Assembly: GCA_032622095.1 (NCBI GenBank)
Contig: CP136066.1
Location: forward strand, 4,985,784-5,049,783
DNA: 64,000 bases
Reading direction: 5' to 3'
From: Siphonodentalium dalli
Lineage: Eukaryota; Mollusca; Scaphopoda; Gadilida; Siphonodentaliidae
The position numbers and the translations under genes are program-made. Below the pieces are notes generated by a model that was not told the DNA's origin, searched no databases, and was given only the letters and a program-made list of their open reading frames with translations. Below are positions 34,206-47,020 of this stretch, one piece after another; the stretch's first letter is position 1, and each line of letters begins with the position of its first letter.

Positions 34206-36548
34206 TGGAGATGGGTGATCTAAGTTGTTAAAATGTGTGCCCCGATCCCAACTGTACATAAATTATACTATTTAAAATGTTTAACCTAACATGTTCTGAC
34301 ATGCCTCTCGGTCCATTCATGCATGCAATGATAACGTGGTACTAATGTAACCATACACTTCTTTCTTCTGAACAAGATTGCTGAATGAAGCCGTTTGGTC
34401 GTTGAGGGCAATTTGTAGGTGAATTCACATCTCGACGCAGCGGCTATTAATTAACCGGTTATTCATGTTGTATGTTAAAATGGGACGAAAATTGCATGTT
34501 GCGTTGACGAATCACAATAGCGCCTCCCAAAATTAGAAGGAATGAAAAGCTATGACACTTTCGCAAAAATCAAAGCCCCCGAAATAAAGAAAGCTGGAGG
34601 GTAGAAAAATCACTTTATTATTTGGTTAATCCGACACTTCGTCGTTAAGATAGCTAGCAACAATGACACAGAACGCCAGTTTGCCAAAGTCATACTTCCC
34701 CTTTGTCGACAAACAATGCGCCGGAAATACAGGCGGGTAGGTAAATAGCCCGAGGCCCCCCGATATTTCAAGTATAGCTATGAAGAAAACATTACTATAT
34801 ATATAAGCCCGGCAACATTTGTATTAGCTGTCCATTCATATCGAGATTACGCAATAACTGATAAATTGAAGAGTTATCTCATTGTTGATTTGTGATCGAG
34901 CTAGCCTGGTGGTCGCTATGTGCATGTAACGTTATGTATTATAATGTGCAACAAGGTAATGTTCAACAAAATACAGAACATAAAGAGTTATGTAATTTTA
35001 AATCGACAGCGCAAATTTTCGTCGTCTGCGTGTGTAATTATATTCATGCAGTAAGGTTAAATACCATGTGATCGGATCAAACGCTACGTGAATAATACTA
35101 CACGTAGCAACATATATACCACACATAAACACAAACAAAAACAAAATTATACATTTACAATAAAATAGCCCCAACTGAAAGGAAAATCTATGGCGTGTCA
35201 ATATGCAGTGTGAAGTTGAAGCAAACGAGTTACTGTATGGTAACGTGAAACAACTCTGTAATGTCATTAGTTGGTTATCCCCAAAATACCCCATGTCCCC
35301 ATGTCCCCATGCCTGACACATCATGAGTTGTAAACTTAATACCAAACATTTGATGAAATTGTTGTCATAGTTTGATGTCCCATCGAATATTCAGTCAGAA
35401 TGTGTTGATTTTAGTCCAACAACTGTATATTTTCATAATTTCGGTCAAATTTTTTGACTAAATTGGGAAAATTTCCAATATAGCGGGGTCGTCAGGATGG
35501 ACATTTACAACAGATGAATAGCTGCAGATACCAGTTGGATCATTACAAACACAAAGCGGTGCAAATATAATTCCAGGACTTGGGATGTTGGGTATGGGGC
35601 GATAGGATGTAGGATCCCCACAACCAAAACGGACACCATCTATAACCATGTAACTGGCTGCACCTCAGATGCACATCCGTGCTCAACATATAAACAGGCG
35701 TAAGGTTAACTCGATTCGATGGTGGTTCTGCCTCTGGGTAGGTAGGAGTGTGATCACGATTCCACCATTGATAAGTGTGCACAAGAGTAACGCGAAAAGG
35801 GTTCACTCCATCTGGTGTTTGGTTCTGCCTCCGGGTGGCTGTAAGCGTGATCGGAAATTAAAGTCGTGCCTCATGCGACCGACGATAGCTATACTTCAAT
35901 TACTGATCGTATTACACACACGTTCCAACCAGGAAGTGTAACGCGCTGCATATGTGATCCGCTATGGAACACCATCCCGGGAAAACCACAGAAAGCGTGC
36001 CTCATCCTCTGTTTATCACGAGTCATATGTATTGATAACGAGGATGCAGATGGAACGTCGATGTCGAATGAGGGCCCCAGAGTGTAAATTAAGTGGCACT
36101 ATCACACAAGGCGTAGTGTATATAGGCATATATAGCTGCAACAAAGCGTTTTGAATCGGACAATATTGAATAATAATTGCCACCACTGACTAAACACATG
36201 CAACAAATGCAAAAATATAGCACATAAATACCCTTCAAAATAAACAAAGGCCACTATTTCTCAGTTTTGTTTTCCATGGAGAGAGAGAGAGGACCGGTAG
36301 AACGCTCGTATGATACAAGCACATAACCGGACAATCACAAACTCTTTACACAAGTTATCTTCTTTTGTGTTGACCATATTTGCAACCTCATCATGTATTT
36401 TTCTGTGTCATCTTGTTAAATTCATATATAGATTGTATCTGGGAGCGGGGACATTGTAAGTTGTTAAAACTTGTACCCCAATCCCGTTGTAATGAATTTA
36501 CAATAAAATATGTTTAAAGTAAGTAGTATCACCACAATCACCATCTTG
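34206..36548. other. No confirmed gene; exon-like patch at 35458-36090
   Basis: Mostly featureless. On the minus strand, two frames at 35458-35649 and 35543-35806 have protein-like composition and repeated modules, discussed in the findings. A short (GA)n tract lies near 36280. Confidence 0.35.
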
Positions 36549-36846
36549 AAACCTCATTCTGCTTCTATGGGAGACCTAGGATCAGATTGAAGTTCCCCAT
36601 ATGAAGTTGGTGATATTCATCTATTAGTCACCTCGATTATGCATTTTATGTTCTCAAATTAGGGAATATATCAATTGAGCAGAATGGAAAAAGTAATTAA
36701 AACATTGTTAATGTGAAACTATAGACACTTCACTTAGAATATGAGGCCTAAGCAGAATGAGGTGCCCAGGTGGTGAATTTGGTCGCTAGCCCGTCGTTTG
36801 GGACAGCATCACTAAACGAACCCTCTGTGGCCCTCATTATGCAGAT
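36549..36846. repeat. Family F foldback, copy F1
   Basis: It contains 'ctatgggagacctaggatca' and a right module starting 'gcagaatgaggtgccca' and ending 'ggccctcattatgcag', which pair with each other. Other copies are at 52966, 60651, 62852 and 63017. The module is an imperfect 90-bp palindrome around 'gctagc'. Confidence 0.8.
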
Positions 36847-37507
36847 GTCAGACAAACTATTTCCAGGTTTTGTCATACTATGAGCCTTATGATAAATTTA
36901 ATTACCAGTATGTAATATGCGTACAGAAGCGCGACCTTTGTCGTATATTTCAGTAATGAAGTGTGCAGATTCGAAATTCAAATGCACCCACCCCTTGACC
37001 AGACTGTTCACTCTTGGGTCCGAATTGTGGCAAGATATATTTTTTTAGGTTTGAAGCCTTACAATTCGAATTTACAAAATAATTATTCCCTGTGGCCAGA
37101 CTAAATTCCAACTCACCCATCCATAGTGTAAGTCAGAATTCGCCAAGTGTGACGGTCTTGAGTGAACCCAAGGTTCTCGCGATGGGTAAATGGCCACAAA
37201 TGTATAAGTACTTAAAACATCACTATTAACAAGAACATGCATATTCAATAGTTATAGTTTTCAACAAACATCACTAATTTGTAGTAATTTCAAATATGTT
37301 AGTCTGTATATGCTTTTCATATTGTTTTTCAATTATTTGACCTTTTCCTAATGTCTACAGTCAAGGTTTTTCCTAAAAATTGGTATCTTATTTGACTAAT
37401 TGGTAAACAGTAACGTTTATATTACACTGGTTTTGACAAGCGACATCACAATATCGGAGAGTTATTAATAAATGAGAATAAGAACAAAGTCAATCTATTC
37501 CATTGAA
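36847..37507. other. No recognised feature
   Basis: AT-rich DNA with no credible frame. Confidence 0.45.
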
Positions 37508-37509
37508 GA

Positions 37510-37809
37510 CCCTGTGCCAATGCATTCTCTTATATATGCGAGTCGACCATAGGTCACCTCACATATATAAGAGAATGCATTGGCCTAAAAATTCTTTAAC
37601 AATTTTTAATATTTTATATATTTTTTGTTTTACATTCTATAACAATTTTTATAATTTTTTTCTTATTTTCTTTAACGATTTTTGTTTTTTCTTACATTTT
37701 TTTAACAATTATAAAAAATAATGTAAAATATAAGACCAATGTATTCTCTTATATATGCGAGGCTCCCTATGGTCGACTCGCATATATAAGAGAATGCATT
37801 GGCACAGGG
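37510..37809. mobile_element. P-hairpin pair without a recognised carrier
   Basis: Two P hairpins in opposite orientation at 37516-37584 and 37735-37803, bounded by CCCTGTGCC and GGCACAGGG. The flanks do not match family A, B or D. This suggests that the pair with its CCCTGTGCC ends is itself the mobile unit. The second copy has 'ggctccct' in place of 'ggcgacct' in the loop side. Confidence 0.88.
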
Positions 37810-38751
37810 TTTTCGCAAAAATTAAGCTTATTGATGATAGCTGTTTTATAATCTCTTGTTTTAGTTCATGAACTCACTTAGAATGCATTGAGTACATTTA
37901 AGTTTCATAAATGTTAACGGCACGGGCGGCGTTCGTTGCAGAAATCTTCATATTTGTTAAAATCGCCATCAACAGAAGGAATATTAAAATATATATAGTT
38001 TTGTTCATAATTATGCCAAACATAATCAGCGCGTAAATAGTATATTGCCGTCAAGACGTACGCTTGTGAACGTAAACAAGAACTTTCTCGTGTTACAGAG
38101 GTTTTGCGTCTGTTTTCATAACACAGCGCAATACAATAAGACATAAAAGCTCTTTATTATTTCCATATCAGGAAAAAAGTAACAAATTCCGCTCTTTATG
38201 TTTACCATATCCGGATCTAAACAAAAGCCAGGTTTTGTAACGTTTTTTTATTTTGTTTACATAACAAAGAAAAAACGTTTAACAATAACGTACTGTTTAT
38301 GCCATAGTTCTGATTGGTATAAGAACAAAATGTCTATATTTTACTATTCTTTCTGTTTATGGCGGTTTTTGACGAAGCTGAATATTTTAACATCATACCC
38401 ACCGCCAACTCCGCTCGTATCTTTCATGCTCTATGTGCGATGTGGAGATGTTAGAGATACGTTATATGAAATATTTAGTTCACAATTTTGCATTTTTTGG
38501 GGGAATTATTACGATATTTTTGATGAAAACAATGCCCGTTTCTGGAAGTTGTTCACTTTTTCTTCGTTTGCTTGAGACCCCTGGATTTACATGGCTATGA
38601 CAGAGCCGAAAATATATAAACTAAACTAAAGAATCGTTGATGAGTTGTTATCCCATAATATGAAATGTCCAGATAACAGAGTTCAACAAACATATGACTT
38701 TAACTTATTATTTTAACATTAAGATAAGACTCTTCCTGTACTGTTATGATA
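37810..38751. other. No confirmed gene
   Basis: An ATG-initiated 125-codon plus-strand frame at 38198-38575 is free of tandem repeats but is rich in F, Y, I and K, as expected of AT-rich chance frames. No domain recognised. Confidence 0.35.
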
Positions 38752-38964
38752 CAGTAATGCCCTAATTAATATACTGCTTAACCACAGCAGCATTATGGGT
38801 AACTTTTCAGGATTTAGTCGGAAATATGGCTTGTTGCCATTCATCGGAAAGCTCTCGGTGAGAGCTTTCCGATGAATGGCAACAAGCCATATTTTCGAAT
38901 AAATCCTGAAAAGTTACCCATAAGTCTGCTGTGGTTAAGAAGTCGATTACTTAGGGCATTACTG
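38752..38964. mobile_element. Foldback MITE, family E, copy 2
   Basis: 213-bp near-perfect palindrome from CAGTAATGCCCTAATTAAT to its complement, with TA on both sides. The centre is 'gaaagctctcggtgagagctttc'-type sequence, at about 38849-38872. Confidence 0.95.
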
Positions 38965-38966
38965 TA

Positions 38967-39560
38967 TGTCGTCTGTTTGTTATTCACGAAAACCACCCCG
39001 GCTGAATAATAGACCATTCCCGATGTAAATTTAACTGAGTGGGAGAATCCATTTAGTATATATAGCCTTAATTGAACATATCCTGCCATCGACCATCTAT
39101 TTATGGCTAAGATCATGTCAAATAATAACAACTTTCCCATGTATATTGTAAAATATGTGGTGTACTACGGATGCACGCAGAATTTCTAGTGGAAACCTTC
39201 TCTCCACATGTATATTATAAAATATACTGGGAATTTAGCCTTATGTATACAACTTCTAATTTAAACCGCTTTTCCACATGTGAATGACAACACTTTAGTT
39301 ATTAAATACTAATAATTGATAAGTAGAACTTTATGAACTGTTCAGATGATAAGGTCAACATACATGCCATTTAATGAACTTATTGTCTGAACATTTCCCA
39401 CCAATCGATATTAATCCTTCTACGCTTTTTGTATATATTGATTATATTCGTATGTCTGCTTCCTGGTTTATGTTTCCTGAACACCCCTCCGAATTAACGA
39501 TAGACCATTCCAATGGATATCTTTATAACTGGATGGAAGAATCAATTCAGTAAAGACAGG
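38967..39560. repeat. Diverged segmental duplication
   Basis: 38967-39075 resembles 39452-39560 ('atagaccattcc', 'actg(a/g)(g/a)tgg' and 'gaatc(c/a)a' blocks in order). Between them, about 39130-39290 holds 'ccacatgtatattataaaata' units repeated two to three times. Confidence 0.65.
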
Positions 39561-39854
39561 GTTAAACTCCACCGGGAATAGCTTTATATAGAATGTATGG
39601 TGAATAAATGTGCCAGCTGCCGTGATATAAATCACCAAACGCCATCGAATAAAACACATACGACAGATGCACGCCCCCTGGCGGCGCTTCCCGCCACGTG
39701 GTCGCGTGCTATCCAACCTATCGATTTTTCGCCAACAATAAAATTAAAGACGGTATCAGCAAACATTACGAGTGCCCATACAGCGCTCGTGATGTCACTG
39801 GAATTCAGCGTTTCGAATCACTTATGGCCTGTCTATCGAGAACTAACCTGGTAC

Positions 39855-39911
39855 CTCGCGAGATGTGATGCCTCGCGAAATGTGGTGCCTCACGAGATGT
39901 GGTGCCTCTCG
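39855..39911. repeat. 17-bp tandem repeat, 3 copies
   Basis: Units of 'cgcgagatgtggtgcct'. It lies in a 144-codon ATG-initiated frame (39597-40031, plus strand) that I could not match to any protein. Confidence 0.9.
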
Positions 39912-41591
39912 ACGAACGACGCCGGTCGTTATGCTCGTATTTGGTCGGGGTTTATGGGAAGCACGCAACCCGCTGTCGGTCAACATAATTGTTTTTTCCG
40001 ACATAAATCTCAAGCATTTAGGATCATTTAGTGACTTTGTAATTAAAATGACATGTAATGCTGGGGAGAGATTTAACACTATTGATCGTTTGCCAAACGA
40101 TTTATTTCTTGGAACTCAGACTATCTCGAACAACTGACAGATCCACATTATACAAAGACAAAAATTCCCCGAACTATATCTCGAACACCATTGTCTTAAT
40201 AATTATGTTATGTTGGCAAGTTTACACAATAGGTCGTATATGTATGTCAAATGATGTAGTTTATCGGAAGTAACGAATTCGAATACATAAAAGAACGTCT
40301 GACATACAATGCAGTTAGATCTACGGTTTATGATTGTAACTGTCGTGTTCCCAGAAATAAATCTCAAAAATATTGGTGCCTCACAAATTTGTATGGCAAA
40401 TTTGTTTTGTGGGGGGAGATAGCAACATCGAGCATTTGTCAACTGATGTAGTCCAATGTCATTCTAATGAATGTGAATCACATCCGCGAGTTATCAAGCA
40501 TGTACATGGTCGGCTCTGTTGCGATATGGGTGCGTTTGTGAATCATAATTGCTTTAATAGTACTGAACATATATGTGTAGGTCAAAGTACAGTCTATTGT
40601 AAAGCGAGGTGTTGCATAATAAATGAATAGCTGATATATACATGCAATGTACATGCCGTATAGATCAGCGAACACGTGCTTATGAGATAGCATTCTAATA
40701 GCATTCTTAACGCGTTGACATGCGATGTTGCGCGCTATTGGAATTCTTATCAGTTAGAGGGAAAGTAGTGTGTACAATATGTGCATGTGTAGATATGTCA
40801 GCACGATTACTACAAGATTGGTTTGTATCCTCGTGTTTATACATTCAAGGCGCTACTATGATGACATCCGATCCTGTATAGTAATGATCATGAAGTTTAT
40901 AATTTCGATTACATTTGACAAATACGTTGTAATGTTACATATATATTCGTGACGTGACTGAAATAATATGCGACCGAAATGTACACAACTCAAAATGGGC
41001 AATTCCACTCAAACCGCGTGTCATGGAAAGAATTTAGGTGAATGGGTCCTACTTCACATTAACATGGTGGCGGAAACACGTCATTTAAATAACCACATGC
41101 CACGTGTGCGACAACTGTGACACCGTCTCACAGGAAGTAGTCTAAACCAGTAAAATTAAAAAACTAACAAATAGTAACAACAACCAATACGTTCACTTAC
41201 CTCGTACTGAACATTTTAAACGCTGGTCCGTGTCATTTGATTTGTATGTTTTAAGATTCGGTCCCCACATCTAACCTCATGTAGGTCACGCTTCGTGGAG
41301 GAGCATCTGTCCCATTGCTGTGCAAACAGATGGAGTAAAATGGGACAATAGATATGAAAACGCTATCGGTTAGGCCATCCATATGCAATTACTTGTGTGT
41401 CCCAAACGTATGTAAACATTCTTGCTATGCTATTAGTTAGATTGTCCTGCATATTTCGCTTGACAATGTTGTGGAAATCCATGTATTGGGTATTGCATGG
41501 CTGGTTGTGGGGTAAAGCAATAATCGATGGGCCACGAACAAGATCGTGAGAACTTGTGGAGCAGGCCAGCATGTTCACGAGGATCATAAGC
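39912..41591. other. No confirmed gene; Cys-rich frame at 40361-40630
   Basis: See the findings for the Cys-rich frame. A small hairpin with arms 'tgtcccatt' and 'aatgggaca' is at 41309-41348. No other feature. Confidence 0.35.
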
Positions 41592-41736
41592 CCAATGTGA
41601 ACCTACTTGGGGGTCGACATGGGTTCAATGTGAACCTACTTGGGGGTCGACATAGGTTCAATATGAACCTACTTGGTGGTCGACATAGGTTCAATATGAA
41701 CCTACTTGGGGGTCGACATAGGTTCAATATGAACCT
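41592..41736. repeat. Minisatellite, 33-bp unit, about 4.4 copies
   Basis: Units of 'caatatgaacctacttggg' plus 'ggtcgacataggtt'. Eleven codons per unit keep NLLGGRHRFNM frames open. Confidence 0.96.
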
Positions 41737-41799
41737 TTTTAAAAACAAAATATATACAAGTGGCACTATTTGAGCAATATATTCTATACAAGCATATGT

Positions 41800-41950
41800 A
41801 CGTGGCAATGTGTATTCACTGTGGCCCGCGTCATTCGACAGAATAACGGGTGTAAATCCATTATGGGCTTATTTCAGAACCGATTAAGTCCCATATGAAC
41901 ACTTAGTTAAATTTGAACCTATTTGTATGAGAATATGAACAACAGATAGT
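41800..41950 (+). repeat. Family H dispersed repeat, copy 1
   Basis: Blocks 'attcactgtggcccgcgtca', 'gaataacgg' and 'gggcttatttcagaacc' match 47945-48090, 49970-50125 and, inverted, 62085-62250. Confidence 0.75.
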
Positions 41951-44210
41951 TCATTATTTAGCCGAAGGTAAATCATAGTGTAATGTATATACCGAGGGAA
42001 TGACCAAACACATGCCTTTGGTTTACTGCCTTGTTATATTATAGTATGTTGTGGATACTATTGACGATATTGTAATGCGGGTATGGTGATGTGATAATTG
42101 ATAATAAAATATTGATTACACTATAACAATGTAAAGAACACAAAGTCAGTGATAATATATCTTATTTTTATCAAATTGACATTTTGAGGACGTAGACAAA
42201 TCTGATCGATCCAACGAAAGTCATCGTGTATAGAAGCAATCGTGAACATATACCTATACACTAATTGACTAAACTAACTAACAGTGACGACGTTCGTTGT
42301 GGTAATAGATAAATCTAGGCTCGGTATGTTTGCATTGATTTGCAAATATTTTGTTAAAATATGTTCTGATATATGTCCGCCAAAATGATTCCTGCAGATA
42401 CTCGGACCATTTATACTTACGAAAGACGGCAACAGACCTGAAACATTATACACGTTAAGAAACAGTAGTGAAATTTGTCAAGTTGTATATATTGGGTAAA
42501 CCTGTTAATTGTCCACGACGGTGCACATATTATGACAGCGTTAATAAAAATATAATATGGCGTATGTGTTCTGTTAAATGTCTTAATGAACTGATTCACA
42601 ACTGCATTCTGGCATCTCTTTCGTTGCGATCTACATTATTCTTGAAAATGAAATTAGTCAGAATTTCTAACTTTTAAGCTAATTTTCAGCTTAGCAGGGA
42701 AAATAACAAATAATAATACTCGCATTCACACTCAGTATTGACACAGGCATCACCAAAAATACACACATAACACCCATCAGTACTGCGACAAATACGAGAA
42801 CAGCATGTACTAATTGAAACGCTCTTTATTCGCCTGCCGCTTTTTTGGGCAACGAAGACATAGCCGCTGATAACGAAGACACAGCCGCTCTTTATCAAAG
42901 ACGACCAATGGACTGAGTGTTCGCCCAACGAAATATCAAACAGTACTAGTGTTGAACGGGCATGACTCGTTTCGAACCTCAGTGTAATTTGGAATGAATA
43001 GTAAGATAGGTCGATGCAAACTTGAAATTCTTATCAACAATATGTATATATCTATAAATGTATATAGCCGGAATAAAACTTACTAGGATAACAGTCAGTA
43101 ATTTATCATCGATTTTATTTATTCGCAGATTAGATATATTAACGCTCTTTATTTGTATCATATCCCTGAGGAAGATAAGTGGTTTTCATAAATGATATGA
43201 CGTGAATAAATATGTGGCATATTCAATCCGTATGACACAATTTAACCTATACGTCAACTGTAGAATCGTTGACGTATTTCGAGTACCGGAACCGGATCGG
43301 AAGGTTACACACAACGAAATATCAGTCCTCAAAACCACCATGTGGGTTTACATCTTCATTTTATGAAGGTCAATATCTAACCATACAATTCCTCGTGTAT
43401 GTGGGTTCATGAGTACCATCTAGTTCGTTTTATGGTGTCAACTCGGATATTATACCTTTAGCATAGAAACAGTATATAACATCATAACACAGTGCATTTT
43501 ATTGTGAATCGATGATTTCACTTACTGTGACCTTGATACGGTTTAGAGAGTAATTGTCGACTCGACAATCGACCAATCAGCGTTGAGAAACTGTCCACAT
43601 AAGAGTGTGTCACACGTCTCGTTATAGTTCTCGCGAACTTAGTCATTCGGCTTAATATATATGAAACACTGTTCTCCCGGAGCCATATAGCTTAATATAT
43701 ATGCAGCACTTTTCTCCGGGATTTCTGACATTGCAACCGGATCATACGATTAGTTCACACTTGAACTTAGTTGCTATACGGATATATATGTATCATATAT
43801 AAATTGAGTATGTACGCTCTGTTGTGTAGAGAACACACTAGGCCATGAGCACTGGGATATATGCATCCTACATGTCAATCGTTGGTAACTTGTCGATTAA
43901 ATATGAAGTTTAAAATACAATATTACACTCGTTCTTAGATTAGAGATTGTTTTGTAATGTTGTGCTTGCAGTTGAATAGATGTATAAGTGTTATCCCTCC
44001 CTGAATCTCTAAACGAATGTCATGTATGTATATCGTATAATTTCATAATGTTTTCTTGTTTCAAAAGCCGATATGTGTGGCTTCTAGAGAGTTTGTGCTA
44101 CATATATCTATGATGACTTGATTTTGCAACATAAATATTTCTTCACTTTCGGTACATATCCCCATTCACGGATGCCAGAAACTAAGGCGATCTATAATGT
44201 ACTGAGAGTC
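41951..44210. other. No recognised gene
   Basis: Small repeats only: a 21-bp two-copy repeat ('aacgaagaca(t/c)agccgctga') at 42851-42891, a 17-bp palindrome 'attgtcgactcgacaat' at about 43551, and a 38-bp two-copy repeat ('agcttaatatatatg') at about 43646-43722. Confidence 0.4.
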
Positions 44211-44585
44211 TTAACCCTTTACCCAACAAACCGGCCAAATCCGGCCAAATAAAGCTTCAACAGCCTAAATTATCTTGGGTCTGTCTCAATAAAACCATAC
44301 AAATATGGATATCATTGGAACCGGCTCCTTGACCACATTGTGATTGTTACAGTTATGCCCTGTGCCAATGCATTCTCTTATATATGCGAGTCGACCATAG
44401 GTCGCCTCGCATATATAAGAGAATGCATTGGCCTAAAAAAAAAATTCTTACATTCTTTAACAATTTTATAATTTTTAATGTGTTAAGCCAATGCATTCTC
44501 TTATATATGCGAGGCGACCTATGGTCGACTCGCATATATAAGAGAATGCATTGGCACAGGGTCATTCTGTTGGGTAAAGGGTTAA
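44211..44585. mobile_element. MITE family B with a P-hairpin pair, copy B3
   Basis: It is opposite in orientation to B1: the long arm comes first (TTAA at 44211, 'gtctgtctcaataaaacc'). P hairpins lie at 44364-44432 and 44487-44555, followed by the short arm and TTAA at 44582-44585. Both hairpins are full 69-nt copies and differ from each other by little more than orientation. Confidence 0.95.
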
Positions 44586-46764
44586 TGGGGAGAAAATGTT
44601 TAACTGTATTGACACAATACATTGCATGACATTGTGTATTTTTTGAGAATACAAAACAAATAGTTTAAGGCAGAATAATATTGCATTATACTAATCTGTA
44701 AGCACTCGAAGTATAACGCATGCATTATATATAAATATTCTAAATAGCAGTTGGATATATTTGTAAAGGCATGCAAATTGATATGTTTAATAATGCATCA
44801 AACGGTTTCAACCAGGATAATGTGATGTCAGTAGTCAGAGTACACATAAGTGATAAGTAAGAATAGATAAATTGTATTTAAAAGTCGGAGATAAAATTAA
44901 ACATTATACAAACACGGGCTCTGAATAGTTTTAGTGGCTTTACACACTGGCACATATGTTTTAATTGCTCTGATTGAGTTTTATGTTGGTGTGGCTGTTG
45001 CGGGGGGGGGGGGGGGGGGTGGTGGGGGAGGGGGGCGTCACACGTGATACGTCTCCAATCGATGACATTCACAGGGGAATTGTATACTAGCCATTTTATC
45101 GGGGCTGTCGATGAACTGGAAACCCCGCCAATGTGATAAGATTGATCTTCATCCGTCTGTTCTCTTTACGTTGGTCGGACCACTCTTTTCATAGGATTTC
45201 CGCTTTCTCTGAAAAGAAATAGAAGCGGAAATCTATAGTGAATATCGAACCCATTGTCATGTATACTTTCGTGCGATGAAATCGATCGATATTGTAGTTA
45301 TTTTGATCTTTTTGCCGTGACAGCTGTATCCATGGAAAACACGCCGTTTTCCGCCGAGAACAGAACAACGGTGGTGTCTTAACATCGCTTGCCAGCTTCA
45401 CTGTTCAATATGTACATGTTGGAGTCGTTATATGTTGTTAAACTGTAAGGCAATGTGTTGTGCCCTCGATACGATGGTCATACCACTGCCATCACATATA
45501 CATCATGTAAGAAAATATCATATTTATTACGCGCGCTCCGCGTGTATACTGGTGCAGAGAATCCTGTTTCGCCTGGGCGCATGGGTGTTTTATTTATAGA
45601 ATGGGAATTTTTGGGAGAATTAAAAGTCGAACTGCGACCGGAGGCCGAGTCCGATAAAAGGTGAAGTTGGGAATTTCAATTTCGTTTATTGTCGTTAACA
45701 TTATGTCAATTTTTGGTTTGCGATAAGCTATGCCAATTACAAATAAAATAAATGAAAAAGATAATTTGTAAGTCTTATATTTCAATTTTTATAGACATGT
45801 GCATGTTTCGTTCTGCAGCCCACTGGGGGTTGTGGTCGGAGACGGCCGAGTCGGCCGCCGGTTCGTTAATTAGGTGCTGGTTGATATTGTTATTTTAGCG
45901 GAATTCTGAGTTGGTCATTCGCAAAACCAATATATTTTATATTCTATAATTACAATCATGGGTATGTAATATATGATCTTGAGCGCATTACCATTTCTGA
46001 CATTGGGTTTATTGTATTGTATGTTGTCGGTTACAAATCAAAGAGCATTACTCTGGGAAACTAAATGTCCAACAAATCCTCGCCCAAATACGCACATAAT
46101 CGACCTATAATGTGAAGTATGTACTTACTGTGATTATTTTATTCTGAAATGAGCAAATAATGGAGTCATATGCGTTAAAAAGTGTCGAAAAGCGGTGGTC
46201 TGTTGTTTAAACACTCCATCACCAGGTACATAACTTACGACGATTCCAGTGAAATTTAGCATTTTACTTCAGACTTACACCTACACTTACATTCCACAAC
46301 TGCTTACTCATGTACATAACTATAAATTTCAAAATTAACCCTTTCGAAAACTCGCGGCCTATGCTTACGTTCCTAATTTCTAAATTTGTAACACCTAACT
46401 ATATGTACCACGCTCCCATGTTTTACTGAAACTACCGGTATGGGACAATCATGAAACTTAAGAATATTTTGATACTCTACGTATAACTAGTTCATTTATG
46501 ATAGTGCGTGATTCTACGATACTGGTACGCATACTCTGTCATATGTATACCTATATTTTCCAAATTTCAAAACACCAGGCATACCTCTATTATGCTCCTG
46601 TTTTTAATTTTACTGACTATGGAATTGTCCAAGTGGCGCTTCGGAATGTGTACCTAGATAATGATCACCTTTGTCCATGTTACCGAAGACAGGTTTACCC
46701 TTGTATTCTGTGGTGTTCCCAGCCCCCCCCGGATCTCTATATTTTACAACATAATGGAGTCATA
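44586..46764. other. No recognised gene
   Basis: Contains the poly-G tract at 45002 and a short hairpin at about 45196-45234 with arms 'gatttccgcttt' and 'agaagcggaaatc'. Two GC-richer patches are at about 45626-45661 and 45828-45870. A 104-codon plus-strand frame at 46498-46812 is unrecognised. Confidence 0.4.
45002..45036 (+). repeat. Poly-G tract with G-quadruplex potential
   Basis: 18 consecutive G at 45002-45019, then GG, GGGGG and GGGGGG runs separated by single T or A. Such runs are prone to sequencing error, so the exact length is uncertain. Confidence 0.9.
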
Positions 46765-47020
46765 TGCGTTATTTCGTTTTATGTCGCGTGCTACAGTGAA
46801 AACACATGTTAAAGAGTGTATACTGAAAAGTCATGAGTTGCTTATTCGTGTCATTGTCCGCACATAATCAGCTTAGAATCACATCATTATGAGTCGATAA
46901 TGCGACTAAACTGCTATAATTTTCAGCACATTATCGACTCAAAGTGAGGTGATTCTAAGCAGATTATCTACGTGAAAAAAGTTATTTTGCGGGAGAACAG
47001 GCTGAAATATCCAGAGTCCA
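46765..47020 (-). repeat. Family G/H composite, copy 1
   Basis: Read on the minus strand it runs from a 'cctgttctcccg' block (46985-47000), through the G hairpin (46868-46962), a linker with 'acaatgacacgaataa' and 'acactctttaa', to the H block 'gtgttttcactgtag'. The same order occurs on the plus strand at 49780-50125. Confidence 0.8.

Noticed and set aside
39660-39690. 'cgccccctggcggcg' resembling a CTCF site; a similar patch near 59140
   Set aside because: Only a partial match to the consensus. Without conservation or occupancy data it cannot be called.
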